64,000 nucleotides of DNA. Origin: Gammaproteobacteria bacterium. GTDB taxonomy: Bacteria > Pseudomonadota > Gammaproteobacteria > Steroidobacterales > GCA-2729495. Below the pieces are notes generated by a model, which saw nothing but the letters and a program-made list of their open reading frames with translations, searched no databases and was not told the origin of the DNA. The position numbers and the translations under genes are program-made. Positions 47,069 through 55,469 of this stretch are shown piece by piece; within the stretch, counting starts at the first letter, position 1, and each line of letters opens with the position of its first letter. The DNA lies in assembly GCA_014337915.1 (NCBI GenBank), contig QUBU01000003.1, positions 120,402 to 184,401 of the forward strand, written 5' to 3'.

Positions 47069-47689
47069 TCACTCCTGCGTCTTCCGGGCATCGCGCCCGA
47101 GCCAGCCGCGAAGTCTGCGGCCGAGCGGCTGCAAGGTCCAGCGCCAGGTGCGGGCCGCAGCACTGGGCTGGGCCAGCAGCTGGCGTTGCCGGGCGGTGAG
47201 CCGCTCCGGGCAGTACTGGCGCTTGTGCTTGAGCAGGTGGCGCAGGTCCTCGCGCGCCATCAGGCGGAACAGCCGACCGCGAGCCGGATCGATCCAGGCG
47301 AGCTGGAAGTCGATGAGCGCAGGTTTCCCGGTGGTCGTCACCAGCCAGTTCGGTTCGCGGGCGAGGTCGTTGTGGGCCACGCCGCGGCGGTGCATGCGCA
47401 GCAGCAGGCGCAGGGCCGCGCGGAAATAGGCCGCATCGCGCGGTCGCGCCTCGCGCAGGGTGAGGCCGTCGATCGCGCTGCGCACCAGGCGCCGGCCGTC
47501 CCAGGCAATTAGCGTGGGGAAGCCATCGATACCGGCCAGCTGGCGCAACGCCCGCGCCTCGCGCGCCGCGAGCTGGCGCGCCAGCGGCCGCGCCCACCAC
47601 CGGGCCTCGGCGACGTCGCGGCTGGCCACCGGCGGTGCGCCCGGCTGCAGGGTCACGGTGCCGAGTATGGCAGTGCTCGGAAGAGGCAT
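47069..47689 (-). CDS. Small RIO/WaaP-like kinase-fold protein
   Basis: A 206-residue protein with the catalytic core of a protein-kinase-like fold: HRRGVAHNDLAREPNW (catalytic Asp, metal-binding Asn) and ALIDFQLAW (DFG-equivalent Asp). The N-lobe is very short and the glycine loop is not evident. RIO1-like and lipopolysaccharide kinases (WaaP, KdkA) share this minimal pattern. The substrate is probably an envelope sugar or protein. It is the first gene of a minus-strand operon with the 80-residue protein and the TonB-dependent receptor. Confidence 0.75.
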   Translation of the reverse strand: MPLPSTAILGTVTLQPGAPPVASRDVAEARWWARPLARQLAAREARALRQLAGIDGFPTLIAWDGRRLVRSAIDGLTLREARPRDAAYFRAALRLLLRMHRRGVAHNDLAREPNWLVTTTGKPALIDFQLAWIDPARGRLFRLMAREDLRHLLKHKRQYCPERLTARQRQLLAQPSAAARTWRWTLQPLGRRLRGWLGRDARKTQE

Positions 47690-47774
47690 GGAAACCTGAC
47701 AGGGGAAGCCGGAGAATCAGGCGACCAACAACCGTCACCTGGCGCTGGTGTCAGCGCCCGCAACAGGAGTCGCC

Positions 47775-48224
47775 ATGTCAGAGCATACCGCCGTCATCCG
47801 CTGGCAGAACACGGCCAGCGGCATGGATCCGGAGACCTACCCGCGCGATCACCGCTGGGAATTCGAGGGCGGACCGGTGGTGTCCGCCTCGGCCGCACCG
47901 GCCTATCGTGGCGGGGCCGGCTGTGTCGATCCGGAGGAGGGCCTGGTGGCTGCTGCCTCGTCCTGCCACATGCTGACCTTCCTTGCCGTCGCCGCGAAGC
48001 GCCGCCTGGTCGTGCAGAGCTACGTCGACCAGGCGGTCGGGTATCTGGAGAAGGATGCGGAGGGACGGCTGGCCATCACGCGGATCGAGCTGCGGCCGGT
48101 AGCGACCTTCGCGGACGGCAGCCAGGTGGGCGCCGAGGATCTGCAGCGGCTGCATGAGGCTGCCCACCGCAACTGCTTCATTGCCAGCTCCGTCCGGGCA
48201 AGCATCACCGTAAAAACAGGATGA
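47775..48224 (+). CDS. OsmC family peroxiredoxin-like protein
   Basis: A 149-residue OsmC/Ohr-fold protein. The two redox cysteines are visible: one in AAASSCHMLTFLAVAAK and one in AHRNCFIASSV; together they reduce organic hydroperoxides in characterised members. ATG 47775 follows AGGAG (47765-47769), which decides the start over an upstream ATG at 47748. Cytoplasmic. Its 3' end is followed within 5 bp by the 123-bp inverted-repeat element. Confidence 0.9.
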   Translation: MSEHTAVIRWQNTASGMDPETYPRDHRWEFEGGPVVSASAAPAYRGGAGCVDPEEGLVAAASSCHMLTFLAVAAKRRLVVQSYVDQAVGYLEKDAEGRLAITRIELRPVATFADGSQVGAEDLQRLHEAAHRNCFIASSVRASITVKTG

Positions 48225-48228
48225 AACA

Positions 48229-48351
48229 GGTGCCGGTGTTACGGTTTCGGTAACTCCCCGGATTGGCCGCCGTATACGCCACGAGGCTACGGAAGGCCCG
48301 CGGCGCATTCAGGACATAGCCTGCGGTTATCGAAACCGTAACACCGGCACC
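48229..48351. mobile_element. 123-bp MITE-like element with inverted ends
   Basis: The left end (48229 onward) and right end (to 48351) are inverted repeats of about 26 bases with one or two mismatches: GGTGCCGGTGTTACGG at one side and its complement at the other. The first 12 bases are the same as the ends of the palindrome at 41097-41160. The inner ~70 bases show no ORF. It lies directly after the T-run of the SYLF gene terminator and just after the OsmC gene stop. No transposase is nearby, so it may be non-autonomous. A plain intergenic repeat family is the alternative. Confidence 0.65.
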
Positions 48352-48387
48352 AAAAAAAAGCGGCCCGAGCTTGGAGCGGCGGGCCGC
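48352..48387 (-). terminator. Rho-independent terminator of the SYLF gene
   Basis: On the minus strand GCGGCCCG (48380-48387) pairs with CGGGCCGC (48360-48367) over a 12-base loop and is followed by eight T residues (48352-48359). It is 29 bp past the stop codon and is the clearest terminator in the window. Confidence 0.85.
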
Positions 48388-48416
48388 AATGCGGAGGAAT
48401 CGTTGCCGGCCGCGGG

Positions 48417-49220
48417 CTAGAACACGCCGCCTTCGGCCGGGGTGGTGTTGCCGTTGTCGACACCGAAGGTTCGGGCGCCGCTGGGTGCCGGGGCCGTCAT
48501 TTCAGGATCGACGGCCGCTGCGCGGCTGGCGCCCTGGCCCGGCAGCGCCGGGGCGATGGCCGCCAGCGTGTCGATGAAGCGGCGGCCGGAGGCCTGCGCC
48601 GGGATGCTGGTATCGGTGAGGATCTTCGCGGCGCTGCGCTCGCCCTGGTAGTACTGGCCGTTGGCGTCACTGTCCATGGACAGCACGCTGCCGTCCAGGG
48701 AGACGCCGGCGAAAAAGCCGCGGCTGCGCGCGTAGGAATAGATTTCACTCTGCATCTGCAGGTCGGTCGCGGCACTGGCCTGGCGGCCTACCGGGCCGGC
48801 AGCGATGGAGGCATCACCGCCGAGGGTGATCTTGCCGCTGGACAGGCCATCCAGTGCGCGCTGACTCTTGAATACCAGCACCAGGTCCGTGGACTGCAGC
48901 CCGGCCTGGAAGCCGACGCTGCCGCCGGCAAGCTGCACGAAGGCCGGATTGCTCCACTGGCCGTCGGCGCGGCGCGCGACGACGATGCCGCGTCCATAAG
49001 TACCGCCGAGGATGAAGCCGCCCTTGAGCACGCCGGGAATCACGGCAACCGCGTAGGCCCGGCTCAGCAGGGCCGGGGGCACGGCGTTCTCGGGGATGCG
49101 CTTGAGATCCTGCAGGATCTGGGTGGCGGTATCCACCCGGTAGTCGAGCTCGGAAGCCGTGGCGGCGCCGCTGACAGCGGCGCAGGTCAGAGCAAGCAGA
49201 ATGGCAGTCAGTCTCGTCAT
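48417..49220 (-). CDS. SYLF/Ysc84-domain lipid-binding protein
   Basis: A 267-residue exported protein with a signal peptide (LTAILLALTCAAVSGAATA). The SYLF domain (about 25-205) shows AVAVIPGVLKGGFILGGTYGRG, SVGFQAGLQSTDLVLVF, GKITLGGDASIAAGPVGR and SYARSRGFFAGVSLDGS, all in the family order. Eukaryotic SYLF proteins bind phosphoinositides and actin; bacterial ones are periplasmic and of unknown role. The last ~50 residues are low-complexity. It stands alone, with a GGAAGGAC site and a strong terminator. Confidence 0.9.
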   Translation of the reverse strand: MTRLTAILLALTCAAVSGAATASELDYRVDTATQILQDLKRIPENAVPPALLSRAYAVAVIPGVLKGGFILGGTYGRGIVVARRADGQWSNPAFVQLAGGSVGFQAGLQSTDLVLVFKSQRALDGLSSGKITLGGDASIAAGPVGRQASAATDLQMQSEIYSYARSRGFFAGVSLDGSVLSMDSDANGQYYQGERSAAKILTDTSIPAQASGRRFIDTLAAIAPALPGQGASRAAAVDPEMTAPAPSGARTFGVDNGNTTPAEGGVF

Positions 49221-49404
49221 CGTCCTTCCCTCCAGAGTTGGGTGGCTCGCGGACCTTCTTGACGAGACCTTCCGAGCGTTGGCGGCTAATCTACTGCAAA
49301 TCAGTTCGTTAGGAAAGAGTCTTTGCAATCGGCGTGAACGGACGGGTGCAGGCCACTGTCTGGCCGTATTGCCACCCACCGGGGTGCCCTCTAGGATGCC
49401 GCGC

Positions 49405-50211
49405 ATGACGGGCGAGGCGAGCTTCCCCTGCCGCCTCTGCGGCAGCCACAACCTGCAGTTCTACTTCGCCCTCGGCAACGACGGGCGCTTCCGCTATTAC
49501 CGCTGCCCCGACTGCGCCCTGGTCAACTACGACCTGGCGCAGGGACTGGACCAGGAGCAGTACAGCCTCGAGTTCATCGACCCCACCGATGACCAGGCAC
49601 GCCGCAACCTCGACAAGGACCAGTCCTGGGCGTTCATCCAGCGCCAGCTGCCCGGTCCCGGTCGCCTGCTGGACATCGGCTGCGGCACCGGCCGGCTGCT
49701 GTACCTGGCGCAGCGCGCGGGCTGGCAGGCCAAGGGCCTGGAACTCTCCGCACCCATGGCGGCGTTTGTGCGCGACAAGCTCGGCGTGGAGGTGGTGGTG
49801 GGGGACTTCCTCGCCACCGAACCGGCGCCGGGCGACGCTGCCGCGTACGATGTCGTCTGCCTGCGCCACGTGCTGGAACACCTGCCCGATGGCCTGGGCG
49901 CGATGGCCCGCATCCGCGCGCTGCTGCGTCCGGGCGGTTATTTCCTCGCCGAGATGCCCAATGTCGAGGCGTGGTCCAAGCGCTGGCGGCGCCTGGCCGA
50001 GCGCGCCGGGCTGCACCGGCGGCGCTTCCCGGAGAACTTCGTCGCCGGCCATTGCAACGAGTACTCGCGCCGTTCCTTCCAGGAGCTCTGCCGGCGCAGC
50101 GGCTTCGAACTGCTGCGCTGGGAGACCTATTCGAAGAAGCCGCTGGCCAACTGGTTGCTCAATCGCGTCCCCATCGGCACCAAGGCCCGGGCGCTGGCAC
50201 GGCTGGCGTAG
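49405..50211 (+). CDS. Class I SAM-dependent methyltransferase with zinc ribbon
   Basis: A 268-residue protein. Two CxxC pairs near the N-terminus (CRLCG, CPDCA) form a zinc ribbon, as in methyltransferases of sugar or small-molecule pathways. DIGCGTGRLL (about 90-99) binds SAM; LRHVLEHLPD and LLRPGGYFLAEMPN are the later motifs. ATG 49405 has AGGA eight bases upstream; ATG 49396 is an alternative. It is convergent with a glycosyltransferase gene (7-bp gap), which suggests a role in surface-polysaccharide or glycan modification. Confidence 0.88.
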   Translation: MTGEASFPCRLCGSHNLQFYFALGNDGRFRYYRCPDCALVNYDLAQGLDQEQYSLEFIDPTDDQARRNLDKDQSWAFIQRQLPGPGRLLDIGCGTGRLLYLAQRAGWQAKGLELSAPMAAFVRDKLGVEVVVGDFLATEPAPGDAAAYDVVCLRHVLEHLPDGLGAMARIRALLRPGGYFLAEMPNVEAWSKRWRRLAERAGLHRRRFPENFVAGHCNEYSRRSFQELCRRSGFELLRWETYSKKPLANWLLNRVPIGTKARALARLA

Positions 50212-50218
50212 GCGGGGA

Positions 50219-51301
50219 TCAGCGGCCCGCCAGGGCCTCCGCGTAGACGGCACGAGTAGCGCCGGCTGTCCTCTCCCAGGTGAAGCCGCGGGCATGGGCA
50301 ATGGCGGCCGCGCGTCGCTCTGCTCCCATTGCCAGCGCCCGGTCGAGCGCCGCGGCGATGGCGTCGACGTCCATGGGATCGGCGATCTCGGCGTGGCCCG
50401 CTGCCACTTCCGGTGCCGAACCACGGCTACCGGCCACCACCGGCAGGCCGCAGGCCATGGCTTCGAGGATCGGCAGGCCGAAACCCTCGTAAAAGGTGGG
50501 GAACAGCAGTGTGCCTGCCGCACGGTACAGGGCTTCGATCTCCTCGTCGTTGCAGAACCCGGGCAGCAGCACGCGGTTGGCGAGACCAAGCCGGCCGATG
50601 GCTTCATTGACCAGCTCGCCACCGACCGCCATGGGTCCAGCAAGGACCAGCATGCGTTCCCTGGCGCCGGGGGAGCGGGCGAAGGCCTCGATGGCGCGCA
50701 CCACATTCTTGCGGGCGGAGATGCGGCCGACGAACAGCACGAAGCCGGGTTCCAGGCCGTGGCGCATCAGCACCGCTGGGTCTGCCATGGCGTCGCGTCG
50801 CCAGCGCGCCTCGATGCCGTGGGGGATGACGTGCACCCGACCGGGGTCGTAACCGAACAACTCCAGCAGGTCCTGGCGCGTGACCTCGCTGGGGACGATG
50901 ACCAGATCCGCGGCGTCGCGCAGCTGCTCGTAGGCGCGGCGCTTGCGGGCACGGAATGCCGCCGGCGCGAACCACTCCTCGTCGAAGCGCAGCACCGCCA
51001 GGTCGTGGACCGTCACCACCCGTGCAGGTTCCTTCCAGGGCGGCAGCCAGGCCTCGGTGCCGTGGACCAGCTCCGGGCGCAACCACGGGGAACGCAGCCA
51101 GGGACCGTGGTAGATGCGCACCGGGAGATTCGCCGGATTCTGCAGGTAGGCGCGCCGGCGCCAGCGTGACAGCCGGACCAGCAGCTCCAGCTGGTCATCG
51201 GGAAACGCGGCGGCATGGGCCTCGGCCAGGCAGCGTGCGTAATGAGCGACCCCGGTGGGCTCCCGCAGGCAGGCGGTGCTGACTTCAATGCCGATGCGCA
51301 T
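50219..51301 (-). CDS. Glycosyltransferase family 4 protein
   Basis: A 360-residue GT-B-fold enzyme. The N-terminal domain starts with MRIGIEVSTACLREPTGVAHY and has ARVVTVHDLAVL. The C-terminal donor-binding domain has FVLFVGRISARKNVVRAIEAF, FPTFYEGFGLPILEAMACGLPVV (the conserved Glu pair region) and GSAPEVAAGHA. It transfers an activated sugar in the synthesis of a surface polysaccharide or glycolipid. No other polysaccharide genes are near except the convergent methyltransferase. Confidence 0.92.
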   Translation of the reverse strand: MRIGIEVSTACLREPTGVAHYARCLAEAHAAAFPDDQLELLVRLSRWRRRAYLQNPANLPVRIYHGPWLRSPWLRPELVHGTEAWLPPWKEPARVVTVHDLAVLRFDEEWFAPAAFRARKRRAYEQLRDAADLVIVPSEVTRQDLLELFGYDPGRVHVIPHGIEARWRRDAMADPAVLMRHGLEPGFVLFVGRISARKNVVRAIEAFARSPGARERMLVLAGPMAVGGELVNEAIGRLGLANRVLLPGFCNDEEIEALYRAAGTLLFPTFYEGFGLPILEAMACGLPVVAGSRGSAPEVAAGHAEIADPMDVDAIAAALDRALAMGAERRAAAIAHARGFTWERTAGATRAVYAEALAGR

Positions 51302-51379
51302 GCAGCGCCATGCTACCGCAGGGCGCTGCCCGCTGCCGGCCTGGCACCGGCTGCGGCAAGAATGCTGCTGCTGCGGTTT

Positions 51380-52957
51380 CTAGATCGTGCCGTTCACGAT
51401 CGGATTGAAGGCGGTCAGTGAATCGCGCAGCGACGCCGGGCCGAGGCCATGCATGGGGAACTTGCTGGCGAACTGCCTCTGCTCGCCATGCAGCGCCATG
51501 TAGTTGAGCGCCACGGTTTCCACCAGCAGGTTGACGTTGTTGGCGGCCGGCGTGCCGGCCGTCTCCACGGAGCCGTCGGCGCGGAACCAGCCGAGCTGCT
51601 GGTGGCGCTCCGCCGGCCGGCCATCGCCGGTGAAGAGCACCGGGCGCCCACCCGGGTTGTAGACCAGGAAGAAACTCGCGGCCGTGTTCTGGTCATCACC
51701 GGTCCACACGCCCTTGCCGCGGCCGTTCGGCGAGTTGTCGAGCATGCCGCTGGAGTTGACCGAGCCGTCGCTGAACACGTAGAGCATCAGCGGCACGCCC
51801 ACGCGTGCGGCGTACTCCAGGCAGGCGCCCATGCAGACGCCGGCGCGGAAGTCGCGCAGCTCGCCGGTGGAGCGATCGCCGGTGTGGTAGTCGAAGCCGC
51901 CCATGGTGATGGTGCCCGCGCCCGCGTAGCCGTTGATCACCATCTTCATCACCGCGGCGGTCTTGCGGAATTCGCCGTCGCCGGCGAACTCGGCGTCGCT
52001 GAAGATGCCGGTGGCGCCCTTGATCTGGGTGTCCAGTTCGGGATTCAGCGCCGAGGGGTTGCCGTAGCGGTCGGTGATCGATGCCGACTTCACGTAGCCG
52101 CAGCGCACCAGATCCTTGATCACGGCATCGGTGCTGACCCTGGTATCCACGCGGCCGAGCTTGCTGTGGCTGATGCGCTCGATGGACTCCATCACCGCCA
52201 CCGCATCGTCCTGGGCGAGCAGGCCCACCAGCTTGCCGGTGTCCACCAGGCCGGTGACGTCGCTGGTGCGATCCACCTTGGTGGGGCGCACCGAGACGTC
52301 CACCATGGCGGCCGGGGCCATTGAATTGCCGCCGGAGTCCGAACTCTGCGAGCCGATCAGGGTCAGCAGTTCGCCATCCGCCCCGGCGCGCCAGATGGCG
52401 TACATCGGGTTGTGCGGGTTGTTGCCGGTGTCGTTCTCCGAACGCGCCGGGATCACCGCGCCGTTGATCGCGGCCATGGTGCCCGCCGACAGGCGGGTCT
52501 TCATGCCGCGCAGGAAGGCGCTGTCGCTGTGGAAGGCGAGGCCCAGCGTGGTGTCGATGAAGCTGCCCATGCCCGAGGCCGGCGTCATGTCGCCCGGCAG
52601 GCCGAGCTTGCTGTAGCCCGCGGTGCTGAGGAAATCCTGCTGGCCACCCTGCTGGCCGACCAGCACGCTGGATCCGGCGAGGTTGGCGCCACCGGCCAGG
52701 TCGAAACAGATGAAGGGAATCTTGCCGGCACCGAGGTTGGAGATGCCGCAGGGGCCAAGCAGAGCCTGGATGTCCGGTGAAAGAGCGGCGTGCGCTGCCC
52801 GGGGATTGGCGAACAGGCTGAAGATCGAGGCGCCGGCGAGCACCGCGCCACCACGGGCAAAGCCCTGGGCGATGAAGTCCCGCCGGCTCAGCGGCCGCCG
52901 GTGGTCCGGGTGCCGCAGCGGCTCGTCCAGGCCAAAACTCTTGCGATTGCGCGCCAT
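51380..52957 (-). CDS. Tat-exported DUF1501-like protein
   Basis: A 525-residue protein with a Tat signal (SRRDFIAQGFARGGAVLAGASIF at about 24-46). The mature part has FICFDLAGGANLAG near 80, SENDTGNNPHNPMYAI near 170, GGFDYHTGDRSTGELRDF near 360 and LMLYVFSDGSVNS near 396, in the order of DUF1501 proteins of the alkaline-phosphatase-like group, whose conserved histidine/aspartate positions bind metal. Tat export implies folding, perhaps with a cofactor, before transport. It is the last of three genes on the minus strand (20 bp after the LamG/cytochrome gene). Confidence 0.82.
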   Translation of the reverse strand: MARNRKSFGLDEPLRHPDHRRPLSRRDFIAQGFARGGAVLAGASIFSLFANPRAAHAALSPDIQALLGPCGISNLGAGKIPFICFDLAGGANLAGSSVLVGQQGGQQDFLSTAGYSKLGLPGDMTPASGMGSFIDTTLGLAFHSDSAFLRGMKTRLSAGTMAAINGAVIPARSENDTGNNPHNPMYAIWRAGADGELLTLIGSQSSDSGGNSMAPAAMVDVSVRPTKVDRTSDVTGLVDTGKLVGLLAQDDAVAVMESIERISHSKLGRVDTRVSTDAVIKDLVRCGYVKSASITDRYGNPSALNPELDTQIKGATGIFSDAEFAGDGEFRKTAAVMKMVINGYAGAGTITMGGFDYHTGDRSTGELRDFRAGVCMGACLEYAARVGVPLMLYVFSDGSVNSSGMLDNSPNGRGKGVWTGDDQNTAASFFLVYNPGGRPVLFTGDGRPAERHQQLGWFRADGSVETAGTPAANNVNLLVETVALNYMALHGEQRQFASKFPMHGLGPASLRDSLTAFNPIVNGTI

Positions 52958-52977
52958 AAGCTATGCCTCGTTCCGTC

Positions 52978-55467
52978 CTACTGGACCAGCATGCCGGCGC
53001 TGCCGAGCGCAGCGGCACAGCTGGCCTTGACCACCACGGGCGTGCGGTCCGCGGCGCAGCTGCCGCCGCAGGCCGTGAGCCGGTCCATGAGGTTGTTCAG
53101 TTCCGCCTTCATCTCCACCGAGGGTTGCGTGGCCAGGCTGGTGTTCAGCACCCTGGCCACCAGCGGGTCCAGCACCTGGTCGCGCTCACCGGCGGTGTCG
53201 AAAGCCTGGCTGGCCGGCAGGGCGAAGTTGAAGCCCGGGAAGAACGCGCTGCGCAGCGATGTGCTGTCCACCAGCGCGTTGCAGTACTCGATGGCGAGCT
53301 GCGCCACCCCGACCTGATGGGCCGAGAGGAAGCCCTCGATGCTCTCCACCGCCGGCAGCTGCTGCTTGATGGTGGTGTAGGTGGCCTTGACGCCGGGGTC
53401 CTGCGTGCTCACGCCGGTCACCTGTGCCATGGTGGCGTTGATCTCGTCGAAGACGCGCACGCCGATGTCCGGTTGCGGCGGGCCGTCGGGCGGCGGCGGG
53501 GGTACCAGCACCGCCGGCTCGGTGCGCACGTCGGTGTGGTTGCCGAGTACCTCGAAGGTCAGGAAGAACTCGTCGCCATCGGGGCCCAGGTTGAGCGGGA
53601 TCACCGTGCCGACGCCGCCCAGCGCCTGCCCGGAGGCGCCGACGGTGGTGTCGAGGTTGACGTAGGCCTGGCCCACGGCGGACTCCACGCCATTGACGCC
53701 GATGCGCATGGCCTTCACCGGGATGTTCAGCGGCGGCGGCGTGTCGCTGAGGACGATGAACACCGGCTTCTGGAACAGGTAGCTGTAGGTATCGAAACGC
53801 GCCACCTCGAACATGACGTAGGCGTTGGGCACGTCCACCTGGCTCGCCACCGAGAACAGCAGGAAGTACTTCTCGCCGACGCCGACCGCCAGGTTCTGCT
53901 GCACCTGGGCCTGGGTCAGCGCACGGTTGTGGATGGCCACCATGCGCAGCACGCCCTTCCACTGGCGGTCTCCCGAGACCTCGTTGCCGAGCACGAAGGC
54001 GAAGGTGTCGTCCCAGTCGTTGAGGTTGTCGCCGCCCACCGGATCCGCGTCCCCGGTGTATTCGCCGTTGACGTAGATGCGCCGGCCGTTGACCTGGTCG
54101 TAGGTCACCACCACGTGCTGCAGGGTCGCCTGCAGGCGCCGCGCGGCGTCGGCGGTGGACAGGCGCGGCTCGCCATTGCCGTCGCTCTGCGCGTTGCGGT
54201 TGTAGAAGTCGTAGTTGTAGAGCGTCTGGCCGAGGGTGAAGTTGCGCGCCGTGGTGCCAGCCGAGTAGCTGACGATGCGCGAATCCTCCTGCGTGACGTT
54301 GCCCGGGGCGACCCAGGCCTCGATGGAATACTCGCCGGTGGCGCCGATCAGGTCGCGCAGCTTGCGGCTGGTGGTGGTCGAGCCCTGGGCCTTGCCGGAC
54401 TTGATGTTGATGCCCCAGCCGCCCACCCAGCTGATGTCGCCGGAGAGCGTCAGGTTGATTGCCGGGTTGACGCCGCTGGTGTCGAAGGCGGTGATGCCCG
54501 AACCCTCCTTGAATTCCCAGAGCGCGATCTGGCTCGCTTCGTAGCGGTTGCCGCCGCTGGCCACCGTGCCGTCGGTAAGCTTCAGTGCCTTGCTGACCAC
54601 GAGGTTCGCTGCGACACCGGTGACCGGGACCTGGGCCGCGAAGGCCTCGATGGCCGCCTGCATCTCGGCGGAGTTGGCCGCGCAGTCGCTCCAGCAGTTG
54701 TGGAACTCGTCGCGCAGGCGCACCACGAGGCGCGACTGGTCGGGATGGTCGAGGTTGATCTTTGGCTTCGCCGCGGCGTAGGCCGCCGCGAGGTCGGGAT
54801 CGGCGAAGAACGGCTGCTCGGGCGTGCGCGCCGTGGAACTGTGGCAGGCCGCGCAGTACTCCGTGAGGATCGGCTGGTAGAGCAGCGTCTGGAACAGCGT
54901 CGGGTCCGCCGGGAAGGCGCGGCTCTGGCCCACGTCCTTGAGCACCGGCGGCTGGATGTTGATCTGGCGCGTGCCGACCGCACCGGTGGGGTTGGCCCAG
55001 TTCTGGATCCACTGGGCAATGATGTCGGCGCAGGCACCGAGGCTCGCGCCGTCGCTGCCGAGCCAGCAGTGGTGGCCGCCCGCCACCTTCTGCACCAGCT
55101 GCGAGGAGGGCGGGTCACTGCGGTTCGCCACGGTGTTGGCGGCTTCGTAGGCGAGGTTCACGTTGTCCTCGCGCGCGAACTGCGGTGCCTGGCCGCCGGC
55201 CCCGTGGCAGGAGCCGCAGTCCGCCGGGGTACCGTCGCGCACGTTGGACCAGAGCGCCGACATGAAGGCCTGGATGTCGCTGGTCTGCGGCGGCGGGCCA
55301 CCGTAGGCGGACGGGCCCGGGTTGCCGCTGGCGAGGTTCGGATTGTTCACCACATTGGCGCCGCCGCCGCAGGCGGCGAGCAGCAGGGTAGTGGCGACAG
55401 CCAGCAGCGTGCGACGCAATGCCGGGATCAGCTGCAGCAGGGTCATGCTTGCCTCGCTCCGTTTCAT
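52978..55467 (-). CDS. LamG-domain di-haem cytochrome lipoprotein
   Basis: An 829-residue lipoprotein (LLLAACGGG; acylated Cys about 33). The N-terminal third has two CXXCH haem sites (CGSCH, CAACH) in planctomycete-type cytochrome sequence (ADIIAQWIQNW, DQSRLVVRLRDEFHNCW). A concanavalin-like LamG domain (about 310-480) has ALWEFKEGSGITAFDTSG, SIEAWVAPGN, HVVVTYDQVNGRRIYVNGEY and the typical end. Beta-rich and helical parts follow. LamG domains bind glycans or proteins. The ATG at 55467 (MKRSEASM) follows AAGGGAGA. It is 2 bp after the DUF1588-type gene and 20 bp before the DUF1501-type gene. Confidence 0.87.
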   Translation of the reverse strand: MKRSEASMTLLQLIPALRRTLLAVATTLLLAACGGGANVVNNPNLASGNPGPSAYGGPPPQTSDIQAFMSALWSNVRDGTPADCGSCHGAGGQAPQFAREDNVNLAYEAANTVANRSDPPSSQLVQKVAGGHHCWLGSDGASLGACADIIAQWIQNWANPTGAVGTRQINIQPPVLKDVGQSRAFPADPTLFQTLLYQPILTEYCAACHSSTARTPEQPFFADPDLAAAYAAAKPKINLDHPDQSRLVVRLRDEFHNCWSDCAANSAEMQAAIEAFAAQVPVTGVAANLVVSKALKLTDGTVASGGNRYEASQIALWEFKEGSGITAFDTSGVNPAINLTLSGDISWVGGWGINIKSGKAQGSTTTSRKLRDLIGATGEYSIEAWVAPGNVTQEDSRIVSYSAGTTARNFTLGQTLYNYDFYNRNAQSDGNGEPRLSTADAARRLQATLQHVVVTYDQVNGRRIYVNGEYTGDADPVGGDNLNDWDDTFAFVLGNEVSGDRQWKGVLRMVAIHNRALTQAQVQQNLAVGVGEKYFLLFSVASQVDVPNAYVMFEVARFDTYSYLFQKPVFIVLSDTPPPLNIPVKAMRIGVNGVESAVGQAYVNLDTTVGASGQALGGVGTVIPLNLGPDGDEFFLTFEVLGNHTDVRTEPAVLVPPPPPDGPPQPDIGVRVFDEINATMAQVTGVSTQDPGVKATYTTIKQQLPAVESIEGFLSAHQVGVAQLAIEYCNALVDSTSLRSAFFPGFNFALPASQAFDTAGERDQVLDPLVARVLNTSLATQPSVEMKAELNNLMDRLTACGGSCAADRTPVVVKASCAAALGSAGMLVQ

Positions 55468-55469
55468 GC

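Noticed and set aside
48229..48351. Rho-independent terminator for the OsmC gene
   Set aside because: The ends pair, but they are ~70 bases apart, and the A-run on the plus strand belongs to the minus-strand terminator at 48352-48387.
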